Source of the DNA: Dokdonella sp963701115
GTDB lineage: Bacteria; Pseudomonadota; Gammaproteobacteria; Xanthomonadales; Rhodanobacteraceae
DNA length: 64,000 nt
NCBI GenBank assembly: GCA_963701115.1
Contig: OY969566.1
Span: 3,224,001-3,288,000, forward strand
Direction of reading: 5' to 3'
Shown in pieces: positions 33,571-43,213 of the stretch. Position 1 is the stretch's first letter; every line of letters begins with the position of its first letter. Position numbers and translations under genes: made by a program. The notes under the pieces were generated by a model. That model was given only the letters and a program-made list of their open reading frames with translations, searched no databases and was not told the DNA's origin.

Positions 33571-36084
33571 TCACTTCGCTGCAGCCGGTGCCGACGGCGT
33601 GCGCATGCAGTTGGCGAGGAACTGGTCGACTGCGCTTTCCACGCGCAGACGGGCATCCATGTCGAAGTCGGCGTGTCCAGCGCCGCTGACCGGCAACCAT
33701 TGCGGGGCGTGTCCTGATGCCGCCATAAGCAGACGCAGGCGCAGCGCATGCTCGATCGGCACGCGCCGATCGTTGCTGCCGTGGATCAGCAGCAGCGGTT
33801 TGCGCAGGCGCTCGTGCAGGTAGTCAGGCGAGGCTGCCTCGAGTTGCGGTAATGCGGTATCAGGATTGCCAACTATCTGCTGCATGCTCTTCTTGAGCTG
33901 GCTGTTGGTGCTCCAATCGATCGAGACGAACAGCAGCGGCAGGTCGGTCACTGCGGCGATCGCGATCCCGCATCGGAAGCGCTCGGGCGTGCGGATCAGG
34001 CCCATCAGCGTCGAGTAACCGCCGTAACTGGTGCCGCGCAGGGCAACGCGGTGACGATCAATTGGATAGCGCGACAGCACGGTGTCCAGCGCAGCGAGCA
34101 CATCGTCTTCGATCTGCTTGCCCCAGTTGCCCATTCCGCTTTCGAGGAAGTGCCGCCCGAATCCGGCCGACCCGCGATAGTTGACGCGCAAAACCGCATA
34201 GCCGCGGTTCGCCAGCAACTGCACCTCGGGGTCGAAAACCAGCGTATCGCGCGCGCCGATCGGGCCGCCGTGAGGCATCACCACGAGCGGAAATGGTCCG
34301 CCGGCCGTGGTCGGCAGCGTCAGATACGATTCGACTGCGAGGCCATCGTTCGCTTTGACGGCAACTACGTCCGACCGCTTGGCCTTTGCCGTGACCAGCG
34401 GATCGATAGTCGGCAACAGTTCTTCGAGTCGGCGCTCTTTCGCGTCGTAGAGATAGTAGGTGCCAGGGTCGGTTTCTGAAAACGCATAGACCAGCGAGCG
34501 GCGTCCATCCATGCTGATCTGGTAATGCACGATCGTTCGTCCTGGCAGACCGCCTTGCAGTGTCCGCTGCAGGCTGCGGTCGGCCATATCGAAATAGTGG
34601 ACGGCGACCTGGCCATCACGCGAATACGTCGCCGATACCGGCCGCTTCGAATTGTCGAACTTCGCACCGATCAGATCGATGCCGGGCACGGCGAACACGG
34701 TCTCGACGATTGCGCCGTTGTCCAGCGCGACGCGCACGAGTTCGGTCTGGTCACGGTCGATGTTGGAAAGGGCATACAGGCTCGCGCCCTCGCTGTCGAG
34801 ACTGAGTGGCACGAACGCGGAGTCGCTGGTCAATCGCCTGACTTCGAGCCACTCGCGCTGACCAGGGCGACGCTGCTTGAGAACCAGCTCACCCCCCTCG
34901 CGAACCAGCGCGGCTCGCGGCTCGCCGTTGGCGTCGACCAGCATTTGCACCCATCCGTCGATGCCCTTGTCCACGCGCAGGCTACGGTTGAACTGATTGA
35001 TGTCGATGCGCTTGCCGCTGATGTCGACGCGAAACGCCGCTGTTTCACCGCGCTTGTCGGTGTAGGAATACAACGCGACCTTGCCGCTGCTGCCAACCGT
35101 GCCGATAAATTGGCCGCTGCCCGGGAACTGCACGCGTTCGAACACCGGCGCATCGGCGGGTTTGCGGGTGATGTGGTAGACAAGGCCCAGCGGAAATCCG
35201 TAGCCCGCGCCGAGCAGCATGGTGTCGTCGCTGGCCCATTGCAGTTGCGAGACCGGCTGCACGCTGTCGAAGATCAGCGTTTCCTTGAACGAGTCGGTGT
35301 CAATCAGGCGCACCGACGACTTGCCGTTATGCAATTCGGAAACCGCCAGCATCGAACCGGATGGATTCATCAGGATGCGGTCCACCTGACCCGGCGCGAA
35401 CAACTCGGCGACCAGCACCTTGAACGGCGCGTCGCTCCTATTTTCGGGCTCGATGAGCGTTGCAGAGGCGGCCTTTTCCAGCGTCTGTGTTACCGTCGCG
35501 CCGGCGAGCTGCTTGTCGAGCAGATCGATATAGCGATCCGGCGAACTGCCTTGCCAGCGCAGCGGATACTGCTTGCGCAGATTCGGGAACTCGCGCTCCA
35601 GTTGGAGCAGGGCCGCTGCGAGACGATTGTTGCGCTCGGTCCTGAACCAGCCACTGAAGACGGTGCCATCGAGATCCAGATCCCCCGAATAGTTGATTAC
35701 GCCTGGCTCGATCTTGAAGGCCAGCGCGGGATCCTTGCGCATCGTGATATAGGTGCTGGCGAATGCCGAGGGCGTCTTGAAAGTGGCTTTTGCCCATTGG
35801 TACTCGCCGGCGGGCAACTCGACCAGTCGCAGGCTGCGCCCGGCCGAAAACGTCATCAGTTTCTCGCCTCCGAACGTCGCATTCCTGCGATCCAGCGAAA
35901 CGAACTCGAGCGGTTCGAGCGAGTTCAACAGAACAACAAGCAAGCCGTTGCCTTCGGCCAGCGTAACTGCCTCGCCTGCCTTGAACTCGCGCGCGGCGAA
36001 AGCAGGCAACATCACTATGAGTTGAAGTGCCCCCAGCAACAGAGCGGAAATAACCGAATGGGTGGCGCGAACCTGTTTGCGCAT
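33571..36084 (-). CDS. S9 prolyl-oligopeptidase-family peptidase, exported
   Basis: About 837 aa. Starting at ATG 36084 (MRKQVRATHSVISALLLGA) it has a Sec signal peptide ending near 'PAFAA'. GAGGGAA sits upstream, so the longer frame to 36141 is rejected. A long N-terminal beta-propeller-like region is followed by an alpha/beta-hydrolase domain from 'VVMPHGGP'. Catalytic Ser is in GTSYGGYS, Asp in HGSNDRRVP, His in SGAGHAD. Members cleave short peptides, often X-Ala/Phe or dipeptidyl substrates, in the periplasm. Exact specificity is open. Confidence 0.9.
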   Translation of the reverse strand: MRKQVRATHSVISALLLGALQLIVMLPAFAAREFKAGEAVTLAEGNGLLVVLLNSLEPLEFVSLDRRNATFGGEKLMTFSAGRSLRLVELPAGEYQWAKATFKTPSAFASTYITMRKDPALAFKIEPGVINYSGDLDLDGTVFSGWFRTERNNRLAAALLQLEREFPNLRKQYPLRWQGSSPDRYIDLLDKQLAGATVTQTLEKAASATLIEPENRSDAPFKVLVAELFAPGQVDRILMNPSGSMLAVSELHNGKSSVRLIDTDSFKETLIFDSVQPVSQLQWASDDTMLLGAGYGFPLGLVYHITRKPADAPVFERVQFPGSGQFIGTVGSSGKVALYSYTDKRGETAAFRVDISGKRIDINQFNRSLRVDKGIDGWVQMLVDANGEPRAALVREGGELVLKQRRPGQREWLEVRRLTSDSAFVPLSLDSEGASLYALSNIDRDQTELVRVALDNGAIVETVFAVPGIDLIGAKFDNSKRPVSATYSRDGQVAVHYFDMADRSLQRTLQGGLPGRTIVHYQISMDGRRSLVYAFSETDPGTYYLYDAKERRLEELLPTIDPLVTAKAKRSDVVAVKANDGLAVESYLTLPTTAGGPFPLVVMPHGGPIGARDTLVFDPEVQLLANRGYAVLRVNYRGSAGFGRHFLESGMGNWGKQIEDDVLAALDTVLSRYPIDRHRVALRGTSYGGYSTLMGLIRTPERFRCGIAIAAVTDLPLLFVSIDWSTNSQLKKSMQQIVGNPDTALPQLEAASPDYLHERLRKPLLLIHGSNDRRVPIEHALRLRLLMAASGHAPQWLPVSGAGHADFDMDARLRVESAVDQFLANCMRTPSAPAAAK

Positions 36085-36294
36085 GCGTCGTTCCCTCACG
36101 ATCGAAATGGCCTGTCGTCCACGACTGGATTGCGGCAACATACTGCAGCAACGTGCTCGAGAAAAAATACAGAGATCATTCGTCGGAAATTCATGCAGTA
36201 TAGGAAATTCAAACGCCCTTTTTGGGCAGTCTGCGTGGTAGCCGGAGGCGGCGCAAGCGTCGGTGTGGCTCGGTTTGGACGGTTGGGGCGTCGC

Positions 36295-37161
36295 TTACTG
36301 CACTTTGTCGAGAAGATCCGTTGACTTGAGCTTGAGTTCGAAGAGTTTCGGCCAGAGCTTGCCGGTGACGAACAGGCGATCGTGTTTGGCGTCATAGGCG
36401 ATGCCGTTCAGCACATCGACACCGCTTACGCGATCCTCGCTGCTGAGCAGGCCGGGCAGGTCGATCTGGGCAGTGACGCGACCATTGGCCGGATCAATCA
36501 CGACGATGCTGTTGCTTTGCCAGACATTGGCGAAGATCCGCCCACGGACGAATTCGAGCTCGTTGAGATTGGCCAGCGGCTTGCCCTGATAGGTGACATC
36601 GAGCGTACCGGTTTGCTTGAACGACTCCGGATCGAGGAAGCGCAGGGTCGAGGTGCCATCGCTCATCAGCAGGCGTTTGGCGTCATGCGTGATGCCCCAG
36701 CCTTCACCGGTGTAGTTGAATTGCGCTATGGGTTTGAAGGTCTTGAGGTCGTAGGTAAAGCCTACTTTTGACTGCCAGGTGATCTGGATCAGGCGGCCCT
36801 TCCAGTCGGTCAGGCCTTCGGCAAAATACTCGTTTGCAACCGTTTCGTGCTGTACGACCTCCCCGGTTTCGAGGGTGACCTTGCGCAAACTCGAGCGACC
36901 GTTGAGGCCAGTGCTTTCGTAGAAAAAACCATCCCGATAGATCAGGCCCTGGGTGAACGCACCCCGGTCATGCGGCCAGGTCTTGACGATCTCGTATTCG
37001 AGCACGGCGGGTGGGCGCGCGTCCTCGCTCATCAGCGGTGCGTCGGCGGCACTTGCGTGCGTGGCAAGCATGCTCAGCATCAGTATCGAACTTCCTGAAA
37101 AAGTGCCAAGCAAGCGCAATCGGAAGGATTGTTGAGCGGGATGGAAATCAGACGGATGCAT
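36295..37161 (-). CDS. Glutaminyl-peptide cyclotransferase
   Basis: About 288 aa. Converts N-terminal glutamine to pyroglutamate. The plant/bacterial type beta-propeller family is recognised by 'YEIVKTWPHDRGAFTQGLIYRDGFFYESTGLNGRSSL', 'ANEYFAEGLTDWKGRLIQITWQ' and 'LNELEFVRGRIFANVWQSNSI'. An N-terminal hydrophobic stretch after HPAQQSFRLRLLG, ending near 'THASA', indicates export. The start at 37161 is uncertain; the frame continues to 37305. It follows the microprotein and hairpin on the same strand. Confidence 0.87.
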   Translation of the reverse strand: MHPSDFHPAQQSFRLRLLGTFSGSSILMLSMLATHASAADAPLMSEDARPPAVLEYEIVKTWPHDRGAFTQGLIYRDGFFYESTGLNGRSSLRKVTLETGEVVQHETVANEYFAEGLTDWKGRLIQITWQSKVGFTYDLKTFKPIAQFNYTGEGWGITHDAKRLLMSDGTSTLRFLDPESFKQTGTLDVTYQGKPLANLNELEFVRGRIFANVWQSNSIVVIDPANGRVTAQIDLPGLLSSEDRVSGVDVLNGIAYDAKHDRLFVTGKLWPKLFELKLKSTDLLDKVQ

Positions 37162-37305
37162 CGATCGATTCCGAGCCGGGGAACGGATGCCGTTCCGCGC
37201 TCTTGATGGCGAGAGGGGGTGATTTTTTTGCAGTGCAGATGGGGCGGGGCTGCTTGGCGCGTCTTGAGCTTGCGAGCGCAGCATTGGAGCCGCCGCCTCG
37301 ATCAA

Positions 37306-37340
37306 CCAGCCACCGCCGACCCGAGGTCGGCAGTGGCTGG
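37306..37340. terminator. Strong hairpin downstream of the microprotein gene
   Basis: 16-bp arms CCAGCCACCGCCGACC and GGTCGGCAGTGGCTGG with a 3-nt loop and one G-T wobble. It lies 11 bp after the stop of the 33-codon gene on the minus strand and before the glutaminyl cyclase gene. No T-run follows, so it may be a Rho-assisted or RNA-stabilising structure. Confidence 0.5.
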
Positions 37341-37351
37341 CTTCACATCGT

Positions 37352-37453
37352 TCACTTGGTTTTCTTCTTCTCGGTCTTGGCTGCCCGCTTTTCCTTCAGG
37401 GTTTTCTCGGGCTTCTTCTTTTCGCTCTTCTTTGAATCCATACCTTTGGACAT
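37352..37453 (-). CDS. Lysine-rich 33-residue microprotein
   Basis: A 33-codon gene too short for usual ORF filters. The product starts MSKGMDSKKSEKKKPEKTLK and ends in a run of Lys, Ala, Glu and Thr; over 40 percent of residues are Lys. I recall similar 'KGMDxKK..KK.KTLKEKRAxKxxK' small proteins annotated as hypothetical in other proteobacteria. It has a good ribosome-binding site (GAGGA about 6 nt before the ATG at 37453) and is followed by a strong hairpin, both supporting a real gene. Role unknown; the charge suggests nucleic-acid or ribosome contact. Confidence 0.65.
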   Translation of the reverse strand: MSKGMDSKKSEKKKPEKTLKEKRAAKTEKKKTK

Positions 37454-37601
37454 GGGATCCTCGCAAGGTTCGTGTTTCGACTGGGGTTGACGCGCCGATC
37501 ATTGTGACGCGTACCGCCTTTCTAGCGCGGAACGCAGCGATTGACCAGTGGGATCGTTACGGAACCCGCGCGTAGACGGCTGCTTCCCGTAGAATCGGCA
37601 G

Positions 37602-38345
37602 ATGATTCTGAATATCGCAGCCTATCAATTCGTCGAAATCGACGCGCCACAGCTATTGGCGGCTCGATTGCACGAGCTTGCCGAAAGCCATGCCCTGCGC
37701 GGCACAATCCTGATCGCCGGCGAAGGCTTGAACCTGTTTCTGGCCGGATCGGATGCCGGCATCGAGACATTTGTCGAAGGCTTGTGCGCCGATCCGCGCT
37801 TCGCCGACATCGTCGTCAAGCGCAGTCGCAGTGCGAGCCAGCCGTTCGCCCGGCTCAAGGTCAAGCTGAAATCGGAGATCATCAGCTTCCGCCAGCCCGA
37901 GTCGACACCGCTGGCCGGTCGCGCCCGCGCGCTGGCACCTGCCGAACTCGCGCGCTGGATCGCCCAAGGCAAGGACGATCAGGGCAACCGCCTCGTCCTG
38001 CTCGATACGCGCAACCAGCAGGAAGTTGCCTACGGCAGCTTTGCTGGCGCGATGACCTTCGCCATCGACAAGTTCACGGATCTTCCGGCGGCCGTGTCCG
38101 AACAGCGCGATGCGCTCGCAGACTCGACTGTGGTCAGTTTCTGCACGGGCGGCATACGTTGCGAGAAAGCCGCGCTGTGGATGGAAGCCGAAGGGATGGA
38201 CAACGTCTATCAGCTCGATGGCGGCATCCTCGGTTATTTCGAACAGGTTGGTGGCTATGGCTATGACGGGCGCTGCTTCGTGTTCGACGAGCGCGTCGCG
38301 CTCGACAGCGAGTTGAGGCCACTGGTTCAAGGGCCGAGAGAGTAG
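37602..38345 (+). CDS. TrhO/YceA-like rhodanese-domain protein
   Basis: 247 aa. An N-terminal acylphosphatase-like part ('GTILIAGEGLNLFLAGS') precedes a rhodanese domain with active-site C181 in SFCTGGIRCEKA and 'YQLDGGILGYFE'. This CTGGIRCEKA signature belongs to TrhO (YceA), which hydroxylates tRNA uridine-34 on the way to 5-oxyacetyl/methoxyuridine. It is shorter than E. coli TrhO (about 350 aa), lacking the C-terminal cysteine-rich extension, so function may differ. It stands alone, divergent from the microprotein gene. Confidence 0.8.
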   Translation: MILNIAAYQFVEIDAPQLLAARLHELAESHALRGTILIAGEGLNLFLAGSDAGIETFVEGLCADPRFADIVVKRSRSASQPFARLKVKLKSEIISFRQPESTPLAGRARALAPAELARWIAQGKDDQGNRLVLLDTRNQQEVAYGSFAGAMTFAIDKFTDLPAAVSEQRDALADSTVVSFCTGGIRCEKAALWMEAEGMDNVYQLDGGILGYFEQVGGYGYDGRCFVFDERVALDSELRPLVQGPRE

Positions 38346-38971
38346 CCGGCTTCCTGACCTCGAATTGCCGAGAAATTGAAGCAAGCGGTTTCGTCAAAAA
38401 ATCCCAGGCACCATCAAGTTGTCGCTGCTGCGAAGGCAGGCGGCGGCAACATTTTCCGGATCTTCGTGAAAGCCAGTGGGTGATTTTGAAGCGTTGGTAC
38501 CGGCGAAACCGATGCAGAACAAGATCTTTCGGACTACAGAGTTGTCCAGGAATCGGGCTCGCCTTGTTGACGGTGACTTGAGTGAGGCTTCCTCAGCGTT
38601 TGCTGGCCGCCTGTCGAGTCCCCCGTTCACCCCCAAGGCTGACGCATCGTTCTGGAGTGCGGCGCATTCTTCGCACGCGGGTTCCGTAGGTTGGTGCTGA
38701 GCGCAGCGAAGCCCAACGAGGCACGATCTTCCCTCCGCGTGACGTCGAATGTGCCGGAACAGCCGTTGGGCTTCGCTGCGCTCAGCACCAACCTACGATG
38801 GAAAGCGCTCACCGGTAGTTTGCCGAAAAAGCTACGGATTTTGACCGAACGACCCACACGATTTCACGAAGGCCCAATTTTCCTTCAAGGTGCAGCAACT
38901 CCGTCGTTCCGGCTTGACCAGCCATTCGGCTGTTGAATACCGCCGGGATGACAAGCAGCGTTATTGCGCTC
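38346..38971. other. Intergenic gap with repeats
   Basis: 626 bp between the convergent trhO-like and mfd genes. It contains the long inverted REP pair at 38686-38796 and, just after, copy B of a dispersed 53-bp stretch (38817-38869). I see no gene: short frames here lack ribosome-binding sites and recognisable content. Confidence 0.5.
38686..38796. repeat. Inverted REP pair with 32-bp perfect arms
   Basis: GTAGGTTGGTGCTGAGCGC.. at 38686-38717 is repeated exactly as its reverse complement at 38765-38796, separated by 47 bp. GTAG heads face outward. The arms differ from the BIME array type, so this is a second REP class. It sits between convergent genes. Confidence 0.85.
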
Positions 38972-41900
38972 CTACCCGGCTGTCCGCTTCGACAACGCCA
39001 CGATGATTTCGCGCGCCACGCGGATGCGCTCGCTGGCACCTTCAAGCTGGAGTTTGATCTTCAATTTGTCCTGACCATCCAGCGCATAGACCTTGGGCAA
39101 GGTCTGGATCATGCGGATCACCGTCATCGGATCGATGTTCGGTTTTGGATTGAACAGTACTCGACCACCGTTGGCGCCGAGTTCGAGTTTGCGGATTCCA
39201 AGTGGCGTCGCCATCAACTTGATCTCGGTGACGGCGAACAGGTTCTTGACCTGATCGGGCAGCAGGCCGAAGCGATCGACCATTTCGACTTGCAGATCGC
39301 GCAAGCCATCTTCATCGGTGGCGCTGGAGATGCGCTTGTACAGGGTCAGGCGTGCGTTGACGTCGAACAGATACTCATCAGGAATCAGCGCAGCGACATG
39401 CAGTTCGATCTCGGCTTCGTGATCGCTGGTCAGATCGAAATCGGGCACCTGGCCGGATTTCAGTGCGCGCACGGCGCGGTCTAGCATGTCGCGATACATC
39501 GAGAAACCGACTTCCTCGATCTGGCCGGATTGCTCTTCGCCAAGCAGCTCGCCGGCACCACGAATTTCCAGATCGTGCGTGGCCAGGGTGAAGCCCGCAC
39601 CAAGATCCTCCAGCGAAGCCAGCGCTTCGAGACGCTTCTCGGCATCGGCGGTAATCGCCCGACCATCCGGCACGATCAGGAAGGCATAGGCGCGGTGATG
39701 CGATCGGCCAACCCGGCCGCGCAACTGGTGCAATTGAGCGAGGCCAAACTTGTCGGCGCGGTTGATCACGATCGTGTTCGCGCTCGGCACGTCGATGCCG
39801 GATTCGATGATCGTCGTGCAGACCATGACGTTGAAGCGCTGTCGGTAGAAATCGAGCATGACCTGCTCAAGCTCGCGCTCAGGCATCTGACCGTGGGCGA
39901 TGCGCACGCGCGCATCAGGCACCAGTACTTCGAGTTCGCGTGCGGTTTTTTCGATCGACTCGACTTCGTTGTGCAGGAAATAGACCTGACCGCCACGTTG
40001 CAACTCGCGCTGGAACGCCTCGCGAATCAGGGCCGGATCCCAGTTGCCGATAAAGGTTTTCACGGCGAGACGATGCGCCGGTGGCGTCGCGATGATCGAA
40101 AGATCGCGCAATCCGGCCATGGCCATGTTCAAGGTTCGCGGAATCGGTGTCGCGGTCAGGGTCAGTAGATCGACCTCGGCACGCAACTTTTTCAGTTGCT
40201 CCTTCTGGCGCACACCGAAGCGTTGTTCCTCATCGACAATGAGCAGGCCTAGATCCTTGAACTTCACATCGGCCTGCAACAGCTTGTGCGTGCCGATGAT
40301 GATGTCGATCCGGCCCTCGGCGAGTCTGGCCAGAATCTCCGTGGTTTCCTTCTTCGATTTGAAGCGCGAAAGGACTTCAACGCGGATCGGCCAGTCGGCC
40401 AGTCGGTCGCGGAAATTCTGATAGTGCTGCTGGGCGAGCAGGGTAGTCGGCGCAAGCATGCCGACCTGCTTGCCGGCGATCACGGTGACGAAGGCCGCGC
40501 GCAAGGCGACTTCGGTCTTGCCGAAACCGACGTCGCCGCAAACGACGCGATCCATCGGTCGCGCTTTTGCCAGATCGCCGATCACGGCCTCGATGGCCTG
40601 AAGCTGGTCCAGCGTTTCCTCAAACGGGAACGCGGAGGCGAACTGGTCGTACATCAGGCGATCGATCGCCATTGCGGTGCCGGGGCGCGCCTCGCGCTGG
40701 GCATAGATTGCGAGCAATTCTGCGGCAACATCGCGAACTTTTTCGGCGGCACGACGCTTGGCCCGATCCCAGGCCTCGCCGCCGAGCGAATGCAGTGGCG
40801 CGAGTTCCGGTGCGGTACCCGAGTAGCGGCTGACCAGATGCAGTTGCGAGACCGGCACGTAGAGCTTGTCGCCCTTGGCGTATTCGATCGCGAGAAACTC
40901 GCCATCCGCGCCGCCGACATCGAGCTTGAGCAAACCCTGGTAGCGCCCGACGCCATGATCGATATGCACGATCGGTGAGCCAACGCCAAGTTCGGTCAGA
41001 TCGCGGATGACCGCTTCGGGATCTCGGGCGACGCGCTTGCGTCGACGACTTTGCCGGGCGCGCTCGCCGAGCAATTCGCGCTCGGTCAATACGCTCAAGG
41101 CTGGCTCGATCAGGGCAAAACCCTGTTCGAGTGCGGCGACCGTGATGGCGAATCTTGGCGGCTGCTCCGAATCGACAAACTCGCGCCACGAGCCGACGGT
41201 CGTCAATGACATTCCGGCAGCGCTGATCTGCTCGATCAAGGCTTCACGTCGGCCGGCCGATTCTGTCGCGATCAGGACGCGACCCGGATAGCTCGCGACA
41301 AAGCGTTGCAACTCGGCGGCCGGAGTTTCGTCCTTGCGATTGATCGGCAGGGACGGTACTGGCTGTGTGCCCAGATCGACCGCGCGTTCGTCGGTGCCTG
41401 GCGCGACCAGATCGATGCGCAACTGCTGGTTCAACCGCTCGCGCAATTCCTGCGCGGAAAGGTAAAGCTCGGATACCGGCAGGATTGGTCGCTCGACGTC
41501 GTGAGCGCGCTGCTCGTAGCGCTCCATGGTCTGTCGTGAGAATTGCTCGGCAGCCTCCAGCGCACCGTCGCAGACGATGAACAGCGCATTGCCAGCGAGA
41601 TAGTCGAACAGGGTTTCGGTCGCACCGAACAGACTCTGGGCGAAGAACATCGGCAGGTAGTACTCGATGCCTGCCGGCGCCGTGCCTTCCCTGATGTCCT
41701 GGTACAGCGGGCAGCGCCGCGGATCGATCGGGAAACGCTCGCGCAAGGCATTGCGGAAATCCTTTGCCGTCTCCTCGGTCAATGGAAATTCACGCGCCGG
41801 CAGCAGGCGCACGTTGTCGACCTTGCTCGCCGAGCGCTGGGTTTCCGGATCGAAGGTGCGGATTGAATCGACCACTTCATCGAACAACTCGATGCGATAT

Positions 41901-42448
41901 GGAACGCTGCTGCCGGTCGGGAAGATGTCGATGATCGCGCCACGCACGGCGAAGTCACCGGGTTCCTGTACCTGCGGCACGTTGCGATAGCCAGCCTCGG
42001 ACAACCGACGTTGTTCGGCAGCAAGATCGAAATGCTGACCTCCCTCAAGGACGAGGCCAGAACCCGTGATGAAGCTGCGCGGTGCGAGGCGCTGCATCAA
42101 GGTGGCGATCGGCACGACGAGCACGCCGCGATCGAGATTCGGCAAGCGATACAAGGTCGCAACGCGTCTGGAAACGATATCCGGGTGCGGCGCAAACAGG
42201 TCGTAGGGAAGGGTTTCCCAGTCCGGGAACTGCAGCACTTCGAGCTCGCCGTCGGCGAACACATCGATCTCGGCTTCGAGCGAATGCGCGCTGTGCGTAT
42301 CTCGCGCGAGGACGACGACCAGGCCGCTATGGCGGCGCCCGGCTTCGGCCAGGGCGAGCGCCAGTGCGGATCCGTTCGGTGTAGTCCATTGGCGGCGCTG
42401 CTTCGGTGAATTCGGCAGCGCGGATTGGATCAGGGGAGTTCGGGTCAT
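38972..42448 (-). CDS. mfd: Transcription-repair coupling factor
   Basis: About 1158 aa (E. coli 1148). Recognises stalled RNA polymerase, displaces it and recruits UvrA. In order: UvrB-like N-terminal domains, the CarD-like RNA-polymerase-interacting domain (PIVHIDHGVGRYQGL), and a RecG-like translocase with Walker A GDVGFGKTEVALRAAF, DEEQRFG and 'LTLTATPIPRTL'. The C-terminal TRCF/UvrA-masking domain starts near 'RAVRALKSGQVPDFDL'. The ATG at 42448 is used; the frame begins with a TTG at 42460. Single gene, 60 bp from the GNAT gene. Confidence 0.97.
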   Translation of the reverse strand: MTRTPLIQSALPNSPKQRRQWTTPNGSALALALAEAGRRHSGLVVVLARDTHSAHSLEAEIDVFADGELEVLQFPDWETLPYDLFAPHPDIVSRRVATLYRLPNLDRGVLVVPIATLMQRLAPRSFITGSGLVLEGGQHFDLAAEQRRLSEAGYRNVPQVQEPGDFAVRGAIIDIFPTGSSVPYRIELFDEVVDSIRTFDPETQRSASKVDNVRLLPAREFPLTEETAKDFRNALRERFPIDPRRCPLYQDIREGTAPAGIEYYLPMFFAQSLFGATETLFDYLAGNALFIVCDGALEAAEQFSRQTMERYEQRAHDVERPILPVSELYLSAQELRERLNQQLRIDLVAPGTDERAVDLGTQPVPSLPINRKDETPAAELQRFVASYPGRVLIATESAGRREALIEQISAAGMSLTTVGSWREFVDSEQPPRFAITVAALEQGFALIEPALSVLTERELLGERARQSRRRKRVARDPEAVIRDLTELGVGSPIVHIDHGVGRYQGLLKLDVGGADGEFLAIEYAKGDKLYVPVSQLHLVSRYSGTAPELAPLHSLGGEAWDRAKRRAAEKVRDVAAELLAIYAQREARPGTAMAIDRLMYDQFASAFPFEETLDQLQAIEAVIGDLAKARPMDRVVCGDVGFGKTEVALRAAFVTVIAGKQVGMLAPTTLLAQQHYQNFRDRLADWPIRVEVLSRFKSKKETTEILARLAEGRIDIIIGTHKLLQADVKFKDLGLLIVDEEQRFGVRQKEQLKKLRAEVDLLTLTATPIPRTLNMAMAGLRDLSIIATPPAHRLAVKTFIGNWDPALIREAFQRELQRGGQVYFLHNEVESIEKTARELEVLVPDARVRIAHGQMPERELEQVMLDFYRQRFNVMVCTTIIESGIDVPSANTIVINRADKFGLAQLHQLRGRVGRSHHRAYAFLIVPDGRAITADAEKRLEALASLEDLGAGFTLATHDLEIRGAGELLGEEQSGQIEEVGFSMYRDMLDRAVRALKSGQVPDFDLTSDHEAEIELHVAALIPDEYLFDVNARLTLYKRISSATDEDGLRDLQVEMVDRFGLLPDQVKNLFAVTEIKLMATPLGIRKLELGANGGRVLFNPKPNIDPMTVIRMIQTLPKVYALDGQDKLKIKLQLEGASERIRVAREIIVALSKRTAG

Positions 42449-42508
42449 TGAAATCAGCAAACAGCGACAGCGCCGGAAGCAGTCTGCCTCCAGCGCGGGG
42501 CGCGCAGT

Positions 42509-43144
42509 TTAGCGTTTCGCGCTGCGTCCGTGTGCCAGATCGGTGGCGAGATCCATGTTGAATCGCACAAGACTGGCGTCGTCGCGTTCGCGATGATGGG
42601 TGAAACCGAGCCGCCGGGTCAGCGCGAGCATTGCATTGTTGCCGGCTTGGGTATTGCCCCAGATTTCGCGGATGCCATGCGTTCTGCTTGCGGCGATCAG
42701 ATGCTCGACAAGGATCCGGCCAAGACCACGTCCGGTGTAGTCGGGATCAATCGCAATCGCGAGTTCGGCGGAGTCGGCAATGGCATCGAAATGCACGCGT
42801 GCCTCAGCGCGAATCTCGGCGCCATCCGGGTCGGTTGCGACCAGGGCGATGCCTTGATCAGGGCCGACCCGGCACATGGCGCGGGCAACCGGCTCAGGCA
42901 GTTCGCTCAGCGCGTGGAAGACGCGTGCGCGTACTTGCTCCGGGGTCATGCGTTTGAACGCGCGCATCAGCGCATCGACATCGCCCTGACCAATCGGCCG
43001 CAGCATTAGCATTGCGCCATCGTCGAGAAAGATTGGCTCGGCGGTTTTCAGGGCATCCGCCCGCTTCGTTGCCGTGGTGCTCAACGGATTGTTGCCGGAG
43101 TGGCTCAAGGCGGGACGGAGTGGTGGTGACACGAGCAAATCCAT
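42509..43144 (-). CDS. GNAT-family N-acetyltransferase
   Basis: About 211 aa with one GNAT domain: 'LMLRPIGQGDVDALMRAFKRMTPE', the acetyl-CoA loop DPDYTGRGLGRILVEHLIAAS (GRGLG), and 'IWGNTQAGNNAMLALTRRLGF'. It resembles the acetyltransferase domain found in Pat/AcsA-regulating enzymes ('MTPEQVRARVFHAL'), but without the accompanying CoA-synthetase-like domain. Substrate unknown; a protein lysine is plausible. I begin at ATG 43144 (MDLLVSPPLRP); the frame goes on to 43180. Same strand as mfd, just downstream. Confidence 0.8.
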   Translation of the reverse strand: MDLLVSPPLRPALSHSGNNPLSTTATKRADALKTAEPIFLDDGAMLMLRPIGQGDVDALMRAFKRMTPEQVRARVFHALSELPEPVARAMCRVGPDQGIALVATDPDGAEIRAEARVHFDAIADSAELAIAIDPDYTGRGLGRILVEHLIAASRTHGIREIWGNTQAGNNAMLALTRRLGFTHHRERDDASLVRFNMDLATDLAHGRSAKR

Positions 43145-43213
43145 GCCGGCATCGTGCCGAATGCAATTGGAGCAGACCATCCAATCGCATGTGTTCGTTG
43201 CTTCCTGTTCAGC

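Noticed and set aside
33284..33823. A 179-codon plus-strand frame across the MITE-like element and the end of the S9 peptidase
   Set aside because: It is antisense to the peptidase over its last third and lacks any domain.
38394..38636. An 80-codon minus-strand frame in the gap before the REP pair
   Set aside because: No similarity recognised and no ribosome-binding site; the region looks like spacer.
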